Shown here piece after piece: positions 1 through 8,410 of a DNA stretch of 32,431 nucleotides (position 1 is its first letter; each line of letters starts with the position of its first letter). Source of the stretch: JBDUDR01 sp040002845 (GTDB taxonomy: Bacteria > Actinomycetota > Actinomycetes > Propionibacteriales > Nocardioidaceae); assembly GCA_040002845.1 (NCBI GenBank), contig JBDUDR010000017.1, positions 1 to 32,431 on the forward strand, given 5' to 3'. The notes beneath the pieces are model-generated. The model was given only the letters and a program-made list of their open reading frames with translations, was not told where the DNA came from and made no database searches. A program made the translations under genes and the position numbers.

Positions 1-913
1 CCTCCAGCCCGTGGGCGATGAACTCCTCCGATCCGCCGGTGGCGTCCAGGAACGCCTCCTCCAAGGTGGCGGCCCGGCCGGTCAGCTCGTGCAGCCGAAT
101 GCCGGCCTCGAATGCGATGTCACCCACAGTTTCGAGGGTCAAGCCGGTCACCGACAGCTGGCCGGGGGCACCCGGCTCCACGTCTGCGTCGCGTTCGCGC
201 AACAGGGGTACGAGCCGGTTGGGATCCGGCGTTCGAACGAGCACCGAGTTGCGCGTGCTGTTGCGGATGAACTCCTCGACCGGCCCGCTGGTGATGAGGC
301 GGCCTCGCCCGATGACGACCAGCGAGTCGGCCATCAGCGCCATCTCGGCGAGCAGGTGGCTGGACACGAAGATGCAGCGTCCCTGGCCGGCGAGCTCCTT
401 GAGGAAGTTGCGCAGCCAGTTGATGCCTTGCGGGTCCAGGCCGTTGGCGGGCTCGTCGAGGAGCAACGTGTGCGGATCGCCCAGCAGGGCCGCGGCGAGG
501 CCGAGCCGCTGCCCCATGCCCATCGAGAAGTTCTTCGGCTTGCCCTTGGCGACGTCGGCCAGCCCGACCAGATCGATGACCTCGTCGACCCGGCTGTTCG
601 GGATGCCGTTGGAGACGGCGAGCATCCGCAGGTGGTTGCGCGCCTTGCGGGTCGGGTGGAACGGCTTGGCTTCCAGTAGCGCCCCGACCTCACGCATCGG
701 GTGCTTGATGTGACGGAACGGCCGCCCGTCGAACGTGGTCGCACCGGCGCCCGAGTCGAGGTCCAGCATCAGCCGCATGGTGGTGGACTTACCGGCTCCG
801 TTGGGCCCGAGGAACCCGGTCACCGAACCCGGCAGCACCTGGAACGACAGGTCGTCGACAGCGACCTTCGCGCCGTACTTCTTCCGCAGGCCGTGAGCCT
901 CGATGACCGGCAT
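1..913 (-). CDS. ABC transporter ATP-binding protein (3' end beyond window)
   Basis: This is the nucleotide-binding subunit of an ABC transporter or drug/antibiotic-type exporter, hydrolysing ATP at the inner face of the membrane. Reading leftwards it starts MPVIEAHGLRKKYGAK. It has Walker A GPNGAGKST, a degenerate signature FSMGMGQRLG, Walker B LLLDEPANGLD and an H-loop SSHLL; all ATPase motifs are present within about 304 visible residues. The C-terminal part follows the DrrA/bacitracin-exporter pattern. The ATG at 913 is chosen because GAAGGG (920-925) lies 6 nt upstream; an in-frame ATG at 919 would touch that site. The permease partner is presumably off the left edge. The frame runs off the window, so length and C-terminus are unknown. 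The exported substrate cannot be inferred. Confidence 0.9.
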   Translation of the reverse strand, partial: MPVIEAHGLRKKYGAKVAVDDLSFQVLPGSVTGFLGPNGAGKSTTMRLMLDLDSGAGATTFDGRPFRHIKHPMREVGALLEAKPFHPTRKARNHLRMLAVSNGIPNSRVDEVIDLVGLADVAKGKPKNFSMGMGQRLGLAAALLGDPHTLLLDEPANGLDPQGINWLRNFLKELAGQGRCIFVSSHLLAEMALMADSLVVIGRGRLITSGPVEEFIRNSTRNSVLVRTPDPNRLVPLLRERDADVEPGAPGQLSVTGLTLETVGDIAFEAGIRLHELTGRAATLEEAFLDATGGSEEFIAHGLE

Positions 914-995
914 CGACATCCCTTCGAATGGTCGGCGTACAGCATCGCACGCGGGACGGTCAGGCCGCCGAACACCGGGGGAGGGAGCCACCGAC

Positions 996-1001
996 TACGG
1001 T
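996..1001 (+). promoter_or_regulatory. -10-like hexamer of a probable leaderless promoter
   Basis: TACGGT lies 7 nt upstream of the ATG at 1009, with no Shine-Dalgarno between. This fits transcription starting at the start codon. The same spacing pattern recurs at 3699-3704 (TAAGAT), 8489-8494 (TAGAGT), 8804-8809 (GAGAAT) and, on the minus strand, 10276-10281 (TACCGT). No convincing -35 was identified. Sequence inference only. Confidence 0.45.
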
Positions 1002-1008
1002 TGACGGG

Positions 1009-3378
1009 ATGGTCTCAGTGTCCACCTTCCGCACGCTCGCCGACGTGCTGCGCGATCGCAGCGACGACGAGCTGGGCGAGTTGCTGCGGATGCGCCCAGA
1101 CCTGGCCGTACCTGTCCCGCAGGACATCGGTGCGCTCGCGTCAAGGGCAGGCACTCGCGCCTCTGTCAGCCGGGCGGTCGAACGGCTGGACCGGTTCCGC
1201 CTCGACGTCTTGGGAGCCACCGTCATCGTCAGCGAGCCGGTCAAGCTGTCGCAGATCGCTGCGGTGCTGGCGGCACCTGAACCGAAGGTCGCCGATGCCG
1301 TGGACGCTCTCGAGGCGCTGGCCCTGGTCTGGGGACCCCGCGATGAGCTGCGAGTGCTGCGTGCGGTCCACGAGGTCCTCGGCCCCGAACCGGCAGGTCT
1401 CGGCGCGCCGGCTGCGACCCTCCTGCGTGCCTATGCCGCACCCAGGCTGAACTCGCTCGCCCGGACCTCGCGGGTGGCGGTCGACGAAGATCCGGGGACC
1501 ACGATCCGGAGCATCCTGGAGTCCTGGGAGCGACCCGGCCGGGTCGACGAGCTGATCGCAGAGTGCGGCCCGGACAGCCAACAGGTGCTGGAACGGTTGA
1601 CGTGGGGTCCGCCGCGCGGCCGACTGCCGGTGAGCGGCGACGACTCCGCCACGAGCGCTGCCGGATCCGCCGTCGCTCGGCTACTGAACCGCGGCTTGCT
1701 GGTGTCTGTCGACCGCCACACCGTGGTGCTGCCCCGCGAGATCGGGTTGCACCTGCGGGCCCGAAGAATCGTCGCCAGCCCGGTGCACGAGCGGCCCGAG
1801 CTGGACGTGAGCGAGCGCGACGCCGTCCTCGTCGACCGAACCGCCGCGGGTGCCGCCTTCGACTTCGTACGCCGGGTCGAGCTGCTCGGGGAGGCGTGGG
1901 GTCACGCGCCGGTGCCGGTCCTGCGCGGCGGCGGTCTGGGGGTACGCGACCTCCGGCGGGTCGCACTGCTGCTCGACGTCGACGAGCAGGACGCCGCACT
2001 GCATATCGAGGTGGCTTTCGAGGCCGGGCTCATCGCCGAAGGCGGCGACACCGAGGTCGAGCGGCTGTGGCTGCCGACCGAGAGCTTCGATGCCTGGTCG
2101 GTAGGTCCGGTCGCCCGGCGATGGCTGGCGCTGGTCGTCGGCTGGCTGCACATGCAACGGGTGGTGGGGCTCGTGGGCAGCCGAGACGAGCGAGACAGGT
2201 CTCTCAACGCGCTGAGGACCGGCCTGGAGCGCACGAGCGGGACGGACATCAGGCTGGTGGCCCTGCAAGCGCTAGCCGACTTGCCGCCGGGAGCGACCGC
2301 AACCGTTGAATCGGTCAGTGAGCTCGTCGAGTGGGAGCGCCCACGACGTGGGGCCCTTCGAGACTCCATGGTCAGATGGACACTGAGCGAGGCCGCGACA
2401 GTTGGCCTGACCGGCCTCGGCGCGCTGGCTGTGCACGGACGGGCACTGCTGAAGGACGACCGCGACGTCGTTGCGCTGCTTGAGCCGTTGCTGCCCGAAC
2501 AGGTCGACACGGTGCTGATCCAGGCCGATCTCAGCGCCATCGCCCCCGGGCCGCTCGACTCTGCGGTGGCCAAGGAGATGGCGATGGTCGCCGACGTCGA
2601 GTCCCGTGGGGGCGCAACCGTCTACCGGTTCACGGCGGACTCCATCCGGCGCGCATTGGACTTCGGCTGGAGCGCTACCGATGTGCACACGTTCCTAGCC
2701 GCTCGGTCGCGTACTCCCGTGCCGCAGCCACTGAGCTACCTGGTAGACGACATGGCCAGGCGGCACGGTCAGATTCGGGTAGGCGCAGCCGGGTCGTACG
2801 TCCGCTGCGACGACGAAGCGGCACTCGCCCGAGTCATCGCCGATCCGGGGGCGGCAGCCTTGCGGTTGCGTCGCATCGGACCGACCGTGGTTGCGTCCGA
2901 CGCACCTGTCGATGTCGTGCTTTCGACCCTTCGCGAGCTCGGAGCGGCGCCGGTCGCGGAGACTGCTGACGGCACCATACACATCTCGCGGCGGGAGGGC
3001 CGCCGGGCGCTGAGCCGGCCGCGGCGGCCAGACGCGACGTACGACGGTAGCTCGCTCGACGAACAGCACCTGAGATCGGCAGTGCATGCCCTGCGATCAG
3101 GTGAGCGGGCGTCGCAGGCCCGCCCAGACGACGCCGAGCCTGGCCGGCTCCCGCGCACCGCGTCCATCCAGATGGTGGCGCGGCTGCGAGAGGCGGCACA
3201 GGCTCGGCGGTCTGTGTGGCTCGGCTATCTCGACCAGCAAGGCACCGCCAGCGAGCAGATCGTGGAACCGGTCAGCGTCGGTGGTGGCTGGCTGACCGCG
3301 TATGACGATCGGTCGGGCCAGGTACGGACGTTTGCGATTCACCGGATCAGCAGCGTGGCGTTGCTTGGCGCGTCGTGA
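1009..3378 (+). CDS. Helicase-associated protein with C-terminal WYL-like domain (Rv0862c-like)
   Basis: A 789-aa protein of the actinobacterial family encoded beside XPB (Rv0862c/Rv0861c in Mycobacterium tuberculosis). I see no Walker motifs, so it is not itself a helicase. The N-terminal part (MVSVSTFRTLADVLRDRSDD onwards) is helical with winged-helix-like segments. The region around residues 490-600 matches the family's helicase-associated domain (Helicase_C_3). The last ~68 residues (RLREAAQARRSVWLGYLD...GWLTAYDD...VRTFAIHRI) resemble a WYL ligand/nucleic-acid-sensing domain. The ATG at 1009 is preferred over an in-frame start at 928, since homology begins there and a -10-like TACGGT sits 7 nt before it. 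It probably works with the XPB helicase 850 bp downstream, possibly as a nucleic-acid sensor or loader. That role is inference. Confidence 0.8.
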   Translation: MVSVSTFRTLADVLRDRSDDELGELLRMRPDLAVPVPQDIGALASRAGTRASVSRAVERLDRFRLDVLGATVIVSEPVKLSQIAAVLAAPEPKVADAVDALEALALVWGPRDELRVLRAVHEVLGPEPAGLGAPAATLLRAYAAPRLNSLARTSRVAVDEDPGTTIRSILESWERPGRVDELIAECGPDSQQVLERLTWGPPRGRLPVSGDDSATSAAGSAVARLLNRGLLVSVDRHTVVLPREIGLHLRARRIVASPVHERPELDVSERDAVLVDRTAAGAAFDFVRRVELLGEAWGHAPVPVLRGGGLGVRDLRRVALLLDVDEQDAALHIEVAFEAGLIAEGGDTEVERLWLPTESFDAWSVGPVARRWLALVVGWLHMQRVVGLVGSRDERDRSLNALRTGLERTSGTDIRLVALQALADLPPGATATVESVSELVEWERPRRGALRDSMVRWTLSEAATVGLTGLGALAVHGRALLKDDRDVVALLEPLLPEQVDTVLIQADLSAIAPGPLDSAVAKEMAMVADVESRGGATVYRFTADSIRRALDFGWSATDVHTFLAARSRTPVPQPLSYLVDDMARRHGQIRVGAAGSYVRCDDEAALARVIADPGAAALRLRRIGPTVVASDAPVDVVLSTLRELGAAPVAETADGTIHISRREGRRALSRPRRPDATYDGSSLDEQHLRSAVHALRSGERASQARPDDAEPGRLPRTASIQMVARLREAAQARRSVWLGYLDQQGTASEQIVEPVSVGGGWLTAYDDRSGQVRTFAIHRISSVALLGAS

Positions 3379-3396
3379 CGCCGGGCTCGCCTGGTC

Positions 3397-3582
3397 TCAG
3401 ACGTCCATTCCGGATATCTGAGCCTGTGCGATGCGGTTGTCGTGCTGGATCTTGGCCAGTCGACGGGCTGCACGAGCCTCCCGGGAAGCCGCACGTACGG
3501 CGACGCTGAGCGCCGCCCGCTCCGCCTCGGCTTGCCGGTCCTCGCGCAGACCGCGGGCAACCAGGTCCTGGGCGGTCAACAT
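3397..3582 (-). CDS. Small Ala/Arg-rich hypothetical protein
   Basis: A 61-aa protein beginning MLTAQDLVARGLREDRQAEA, rich in Ala, Arg and Glu and predicted to be mostly one long amphipathic helix. No known domain was recognised. Its reality is supported by a strong Shine-Dalgarno (GGAGGAA, about 5 nt before the ATG) and by its placement: it is divergent from the CGNR regulator gene across a 128-bp region with repeated GTAAGA half-sites. It converges on the gene ending at 3378 with an 18-bp gap. Possible roles include a small DNA-binding or partner protein of the neighbouring repair genes; nothing in the sequence decides this. Confidence 0.6.
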   Translation of the reverse strand: MLTAQDLVARGLREDRQAEAERAALSVAVRAASREARAARRLAKIQHDNRIAQAQISGMDV

Positions 3583-3650
3583 GGGGATTCCTCCGACGAG
3601 TTCGGGTGCGGCTTCCGCTTTGGTCGACGTCTCATCGACGCTAACGTGAC

Positions 3651-3704
3651 GTAAGACACACTCTCGGTATATGACTCTTACATATTACTCGTCGGTTGTA
3701 AGAT
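3651..3704. promoter_or_regulatory. Divergent intergenic region with three GTAAGA half-sites
   Basis: GTAAGA occurs at 3651-3656, its complement TCTTAC at 3676-3681, and GTAAGA again at 3698-3703. The last two extend to a perfect 7-bp inverted repeat, TCTTACA/TGTAAGA, with 14 bp between arms (centres 21 bp apart, two helical turns). The right arm overlaps the probable -10 box TAAGAT (3699-3704), 6 nt before the GTG of the CGNR gene. A repressor bound here would block that promoter. The obvious candidate is the CGNR protein itself (autoregulation), which is inference. Confidence 0.5.
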
Positions 3705-3710
3705 ACGCAA

Positions 3711-4232
3711 GTGGACTTTGTTCGTTACGCGGAGCGCGCTGCAGCGCTGGTCAACGCTCCGCTGGACGATCTCGACGACCTCAACCAGTTCCTGGAGAAT
3801 CGCGCCTGGATGACTCGGCACACAAGGAGCAAGGACGTTCCTCCGCTGCGCCGGTTGCAGCGCCATCTTCGCAAGGTCTTCGAGTCCTGTCAGGCCGGCG
3901 ATGAGCAGGCTGTTGTCGACCAGGTCAACAGCCTGCTACGCAGACATCGCATCACGCCCTACCTCCACCGGCACGACCCCGATCCGTGGCACTTGCACGT
4001 CGGGGACCGCGGCACCTCGATCGCCGAGGACCTGTCGAGCGAGGCAGTCTTCGGGCTGGCGATCGTGGTGGCCGACCTGGGCGCCGACAGGTTCGGCGTC
4101 TGTTGCGGCTCCAACTGCGACTGCGTGTTCGTGGACACCTCGCCCAACCGCTCTCGGAGGTACTGTTCCGACCGGTGCTCGTCGCGCGCCAACGTGGCCG
4201 CCTACCGAGCCCGGCGAAAGGCTGCTCTGTGA
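3711..4232 (+). CDS. ABATE/CGNR zinc-finger transcriptional regulator
   Basis: A 173-aa protein with an N-terminal ABATE-type helical domain and a C-terminal zinc-finger of the zf-CGNR family. In the finger I see the cysteines of FGVCCGSNCDCVFVDTS, then NRSRRYCSDRCSSR, with the usual CGNR signature changed to CSSR, followed by a basic tail (AYRARRKAAL). The family is taken to bind DNA as stress-linked regulators. It starts at GTG 3711, 6 nt after TAAGAT, so it is probably leaderless. Its stop overlaps the XPB start by 4 bp (GTGA), so the two are co-translated. The altered signature is worth noting, but zinc ligands remain. Confidence 0.75.
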   Translation: MDFVRYAERAAALVNAPLDDLDDLNQFLENRAWMTRHTRSKDVPPLRRLQRHLRKVFESCQAGDEQAVVDQVNSLLRRHRITPYLHRHDPDPWHLHVGDRGTSIAEDLSSEAVFGLAIVVADLGADRFGVCCGSNCDCVFVDTSPNRSRRYCSDRCSSRANVAAYRARRKAAL

Positions 4233-5881
4233 ACGACGGACCCCTCATCGTCCAGTCCGACAAGACGTTGCTGCTCGAGATCGACCATCCGGACGCGAGT
4301 GACTGCCGCAAGGCGATCGCGCCGTTCGCGGAGCTCGAGCGCTCCCCCGAGCACGTCCACACCTACCGTCTGACGCCGCTGGGCCTGTGGAACGCACGAG
4401 CGGCCGGGCACGACGCGGAACAGGTCGTCGACACCTTGCTGCGCTTCTCGCGGTACGCCGTGCCGCATGCGCTGCTGGTCGATGTCGCGGACACCATGGC
4501 GCGGTTCGGGCGACTGCGACTAGAGAAGCATCCGCATCACGGGCTCGTGCTCTCGTGCACCGACCGGCCAGTTCTGGAGGAGGTCCTGCGCTCCAAACGC
4601 GTCCGGCCGATGCTCGGCGAGCGGCTCGACGCGGACACGGTGATCGTGCACCCGTCCCAGCGCGGGAACGTCAAGCAGGCCCTGTTGAAGCTCGGCTGGC
4701 CGGCCGAGGACTTCGCCGGGTACGTCGATGGTGAGCGGCACTCGATCGCCTTGGACCAGCGGGACTGGTCGCTGCGTGCGTACCAGACCGAGGCCGCCGA
4801 GTCGTTCTGGCACGGCGGCTCCGGCGTCGTGGTGCTGCCCTGTGGCGCCGGTAAGACGCTGGTCGGGGCCGCGGCGATGGCACATGCGCAGGCCACCACA
4901 TTGATCCTGGTGACCAGCACGGTCGCGGCCCGACAATGGAAGGACGAGCTGCTTCGCCGTACGTCTCTGACCGCGGACGAGATCGGGGAGTACTCCGGGT
5001 CCCGCAAGGAGATCCGGCCCGTGACGATCGCGACGTACCAGGTGATGATCGCCAAACGGAAGGGTGCCTATCGGCACCTGGAGCTGTTCGACGCCGAGGA
5101 CTGGGGTCTCATCATCTACGACGAGGTGCATCTGCTCCCGGCCCCGATCTTCCGGATGACTGCCGACCTGCAGGCCCGGCGAAGGCTCGGGCTTACGGCG
5201 ACCCTGATCCGGGAGGACGGCCGGGAGGCCGACGTGTTCAGCCTGATCGGTCCCAAGCGATATGACGCGCCGTGGAAGGACATCGAGTCGCAGGGATGGA
5301 TCGCTCCGGCCGACTGCGTCGAGGTGCGGGTGACGCTCACCGATTCAGAGCGGTTCGCGTACGCCACCGCCGAACCCGACACCCGTTACCGGCTGGCCGC
5401 CAGCACGGACACCAAGACGGGAGTCGTGCAGCGGCTGGTCGAGCTGCACCGTGGGGAACCGACGCTGGTCATCGGGCAGTACCTCGACCAGCTCGACGAC
5501 CTTGCCGAGCTCCTTGACGCGCCAGTGATCAAGGGCCCGACGGGTGTCAACGAGCGGCAACGGCTCTACGAGGCCTTCCGCACCGGCGAGCTGTCCTTGC
5601 TGGTGGTCAGCAAGGTGGCGAACTTCTCCATCGACCTGCCCGAGGCGAGCGTGGCGATCCAGGTCTCCGGAACGTTCGGCTCGCGTCAGGAGGAGGCGCA
5701 GCGGCTCGGGCGCGTACTGCGGCCCAAGTCTGACGGCCGGTTAGCCCGGTTCTACGCAGTGGTGTCGCGCGACACGGTGGACGCCGACTTCGCCCAGCAC
5801 CGGCAGCGGTTCCTGGCCGAGCAGGGTTACTCCTATCGCATCGTGGACGCCGAGGACGTGCTGTCCGGGCAGGACTTCTGA
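4229..5881 (+). CDS. xpb: XPB-type DNA repair helicase (SF2)
   Basis: A 550-aa 3'-5' DNA helicase of the XPB/Ssl2 (ERCC3) family, used in nucleotide excision repair and DNA unwinding in the cytoplasm. Visible motifs: an N-terminal damage-recognition-like domain; Q-motif region DWSLRAYQTEA (179-189); Walker A PCGAGKT (204-210); motif II DEVH (298-301); TAT (323-325); the XPB-specific RED motif (328-330); IV VIGQYLDQ; V SKVANFSIDLPEA; VI QRLGRVLRPK. Length matches the mycobacterial orthologue (about 540 aa). The GTG at 4229 overlaps the preceding regulator's stop (GTGA), with GAAAGG upstream. All catalytic motifs look intact. It sits in a two-gene operon with the CGNR protein, so helicase dosage may be controlled by the GTAAGA sites. 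Confidence 0.95.
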   Translation: MNDGPLIVQSDKTLLLEIDHPDASDCRKAIAPFAELERSPEHVHTYRLTPLGLWNARAAGHDAEQVVDTLLRFSRYAVPHALLVDVADTMARFGRLRLEKHPHHGLVLSCTDRPVLEEVLRSKRVRPMLGERLDADTVIVHPSQRGNVKQALLKLGWPAEDFAGYVDGERHSIALDQRDWSLRAYQTEAAESFWHGGSGVVVLPCGAGKTLVGAAAMAHAQATTLILVTSTVAARQWKDELLRRTSLTADEIGEYSGSRKEIRPVTIATYQVMIAKRKGAYRHLELFDAEDWGLIIYDEVHLLPAPIFRMTADLQARRRLGLTATLIREDGREADVFSLIGPKRYDAPWKDIESQGWIAPADCVEVRVTLTDSERFAYATAEPDTRYRLAASTDTKTGVVQRLVELHRGEPTLVIGQYLDQLDDLAELLDAPVIKGPTGVNERQRLYEAFRTGELSLLVVSKVANFSIDLPEASVAIQVSGTFGSRQEEAQRLGRVLRPKSDGRLARFYAVVSRDTVDADFAQHRQRFLAEQGYSYRIVDAEDVLSGQDF

Positions 5882-5937
5882 GGCAGGGTCTCCTCGCTTG
5901 CGTCCGCTGACCCGTGCGCGATACGTCACTTTGATGT

Positions 5938-6249
5938 CTCACCCCCTTGCGGACGCAGCGACTCGTTCGAGGCGCCCGCCGGGCTGCCGGGCTGGCTCTG
6001 CCACAAACTGTGACGGTCATGCTGTCTTGTCACCCGGCCGACGACCGGAACGTCGCATTTTGCGATGCCCGATGGGGATCGGCAGTCTTGCGGCGCTCTC
6101 GTCATCGTGTGGTGTACGTGAACCGGTCCGGGGCGGGTTCGGCGCGTCCTCGCAGAATCGACAGACTGTGTTTTGCTGCTCGCAGCGTCCGGATACAGCA
6201 ATTCATAGCCTGTCGATCCCACTACCTCACTCCCTTGCGGACGCAACGA
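5938..6249. repeat. Pair of 24-bp direct repeats flanking 264 bp
   Basis: The segments 5938-5961 and 6226-6249 are direct repeats matching at 22 of 24 bases, with core CCCTTGCGGACGCA followed by GCGA or ACGA. An inverted partial match, TGCGTCCGC, lies at 5899-5907. The 264 bp between the repeats carries the structured dispersed element at 5998-6083 and no convincing gene. This could be regulatory-site duplication ahead of helR or the footprint of an inserted element. Confidence 0.6.
5998..6083 (+). repeat. Structured dispersed repeat, family 1, copy 1
   Basis: An 86-bp segment matching 29529-29614 (opposite strand) at 73 of 86 positions without gaps. It holds three small inverted repeats in series: GACGG/CTGTC (loop TCATG), CCGG/CCGG (7-nt loop) and TCGCA/TGCGA (3-nt loop, extendable by two pairs). 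It lies between the XPB stop and helR. No protein-coding signal was found. A REP-like or non-autonomous element, or an RNA motif, are possible readings. Confidence 0.7.
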
Positions 6250-6349
6250 GAGAAGGCTTGCGAGAAACCGGTGACGAACCTGGCCCACACTGGTAACGTC
6301 ACCCGGCCGCAAAACCATTCGCCTCGACCGCGCGCGCGGAGGAGCCGTC

Positions 6350-8395
6350 ATGCCCAGAGACGTCGTACCGCCAGACGTCATCCCTCCCGAACTCCGATCC
6401 GAACGACAGCATCTGCGGGCCTCCCGGTCCGCGCTCCAGCGGATGCGCGAAAAGACCGTCTCCCTGGACGCGATGGGCGGCGACCCGCTGTCCACCGAGT
6501 ACCTCAAAGCCGCCCTGTGGCATCGCATGAAGTCCCTCGAGGACGACCCCACCATCCCGTTGTTCTTCGGCCGCCTCGACTACAGCCGCGACGACCCGAC
6601 CGGACTGGGTGAGCGCTTCTACATCGGCCGCCGCCACGTAACCGACGACGAGGGCGACCCGCTGGTGGTCGACTGGCGAGCCGGCATCTCCAGGCCGTTC
6701 TACCGCGCCAGCCGTACCGAGCCGTTCGGCGTCGCGCTGCGGCGCAGGTTCGGGTACGCCCATGGCGAGATGACCGCCTTCGAGGACGAACACCTGCTCG
6801 CGGGCGAACAGCAACGGACCAGCGAGATCCTCGAAGCGGAGATCGAGCGACCCCGGGTGGGGCCGATGCGCGACATCGTGGCCACCATCCAGCCCGAACA
6901 GGACGAGATCGTCCGGTCCACGATCGCCGACACCGTGTGCGTTCAGGGCGCTCCCGGAACAGGGAAGACCGCTGTCGGGCTGCACCGCGCGGCATACCTG
7001 CTCTATGCCCATCGCGACCAGCTCAGTCGCCAGGGCGTGCTCGTGGTGGGCCCGAACGCATCGTTCCTGCGCTACATCGCGGACGTGCTCCCAGCTCTTG
7101 GTGAGATCGACGCACGCCAGACGACCATCGAAGAGCTGGTGTCGAGGACCGGCATCCGCGGCTCCGACCCCGCGCCGGTTGCGACCCTCAAGGGCGACTC
7201 GCGGATGGCGGACGTGGTACGCCGAGCCGTGTGGTCGACTCTTGCGGAGCCGACCGAGGGGTTGGTCGTTCCGCGCGGCGCGCGGCGCTGGCGCGTACCC
7301 GCTTATGAAGCTGAGGAGATCGTCGCGGAGCTGCGTCACCGAGGCGTGCGGCACGGCGCCGGGCGGGCGATGCTGCCGCAGCGACTCGCGCACGCGATCC
7401 TGCTCAAGATGGAGCTGGCCGGGGAGTCGCCGGATGACCGCGTGCAGGACACGATCGCGCGATCCCGACTCGTCAAGCAGTACGTCGACCGGCTGTGGCC
7501 GGCGGCCGATCCGGCAAGAGTGATGGTGCGGCTGCTCAGCGACTCGGCGTTTCTTGCCGACTGCACAGCGGGCCTGCTCGACGCGGATGAGCAGGCAGCG
7601 CTCCTCTGGCCGCGTCCTCCGAAGGGTGCCGGCTCGGCGCGGTGGTCATTGGCGGATGCGGTGCTCGTGGACGAGGCTCGTGACCTCATCGAACGGACGC
7701 CCAGCCTGGGACATGTCGTCGTCGACGAGGCGCAGGACCTGTCTCCGATGATGCTTCGAGCCGTCGGCCGCCGCTGCTCAACGGGGTCGGCGACGGTGCT
7801 CGGTGACCTTGCACAGGCGACGACCCCTTGGGCAACCCGGTCCTGGGTAGAGGCGTTGGCGTACCTCGGAAAGTCGCAGGCCCACATCGAGGAGCTCACA
7901 CTCGGGTTCCGCGTACCCGCCGATGTCATCGAGTACGCCGCTCGACTGTTGCCCACAATCGCGCCGGACCTCATCCCTCCGACGTCGGTACGCCGTGCGC
8001 GAGGCGACCTCGTCGTACGTGAGGTGGCTGACGTTTCGTCGGCCCTGGTGGCGGCGACCCGGGAGGTCATGGCCAGAGAAGGCTCCATCGGGGTGATCGT
8101 TCCGGATGCCATGCTCGGTTCCGCGGCTGCCGCGTTGACCCGGTCCGGTGTCGACTTCACGCCGCTCGGCGACGAGAGCGACATCGACGCGCGTGTCGAC
8201 CTCCTACCAGCCACCCTGGCCAAAGGTCTGGAGTTCGACCACGTCGTCCTCGCCGAACCCGCCGGCCTGGTCGCGGGCGAGCCCGATGAGATGACCGGCC
8301 TGCGGCGGCTGTACGTCTGCCTGACCCGCGCAGTCACGTCGCTCACCGTGGTGCACACCAAGCCGCTCCCAAGTCAACTCGCGTCAGCCGGGTGA
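6350..8395 (+). CDS. helR: HelR/HelD-like RNA polymerase recycling ATPase
   Basis: A 681-aa UvrD-like superfamily 1 motor of the HelD/HelR group. Such proteins push into stalled RNA polymerase, eject nucleic acid (and in some actinobacteria rifamycins) and recycle the enzyme. Seen: an N-terminal helical arm (ELRSERQHLRASRSALQRMR); Walker A GAPGTGKT (200-207); Walker B VVVDEAQD (456-463); motif region GDLAQATTPW; motif V-VI features KGLEFDHV and RRLYVCLTRA. ATG 6350 has a strong Shine-Dalgarno (GGAGGAG, 6339-6345). Upstream, GGCTTGCG at 6255-6262 resembles half of a rifamycin-associated element, but the second half is poor. A possible -10, TAACGT, is at 6294-6299. A hairpin follows the stop. 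Confidence 0.85.
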   Translation: MPRDVVPPDVIPPELRSERQHLRASRSALQRMREKTVSLDAMGGDPLSTEYLKAALWHRMKSLEDDPTIPLFFGRLDYSRDDPTGLGERFYIGRRHVTDDEGDPLVVDWRAGISRPFYRASRTEPFGVALRRRFGYAHGEMTAFEDEHLLAGEQQRTSEILEAEIERPRVGPMRDIVATIQPEQDEIVRSTIADTVCVQGAPGTGKTAVGLHRAAYLLYAHRDQLSRQGVLVVGPNASFLRYIADVLPALGEIDARQTTIEELVSRTGIRGSDPAPVATLKGDSRMADVVRRAVWSTLAEPTEGLVVPRGARRWRVPAYEAEEIVAELRHRGVRHGAGRAMLPQRLAHAILLKMELAGESPDDRVQDTIARSRLVKQYVDRLWPAADPARVMVRLLSDSAFLADCTAGLLDADEQAALLWPRPPKGAGSARWSLADAVLVDEARDLIERTPSLGHVVVDEAQDLSPMMLRAVGRRCSTGSATVLGDLAQATTPWATRSWVEALAYLGKSQAHIEELTLGFRVPADVIEYAARLLPTIAPDLIPPTSVRRARGDLVVREVADVSSALVAATREVMAREGSIGVIVPDAMLGSAAAALTRSGVDFTPLGDESDIDARVDLLPATLAKGLEFDHVVLAEPAGLVAGEPDEMTGLRRLYVCLTRAVTSLTVVHTKPLPSQLASAG

Positions 8396-8410
8396 CGACA
8401 TCGCCAAGCA

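Noticed and set aside
5882..6349. Small protein genes in the XPB-helR gap
   Set aside because: Open frames here lack ribosome-binding sites and family similarity, and overlap the structured and direct repeats.
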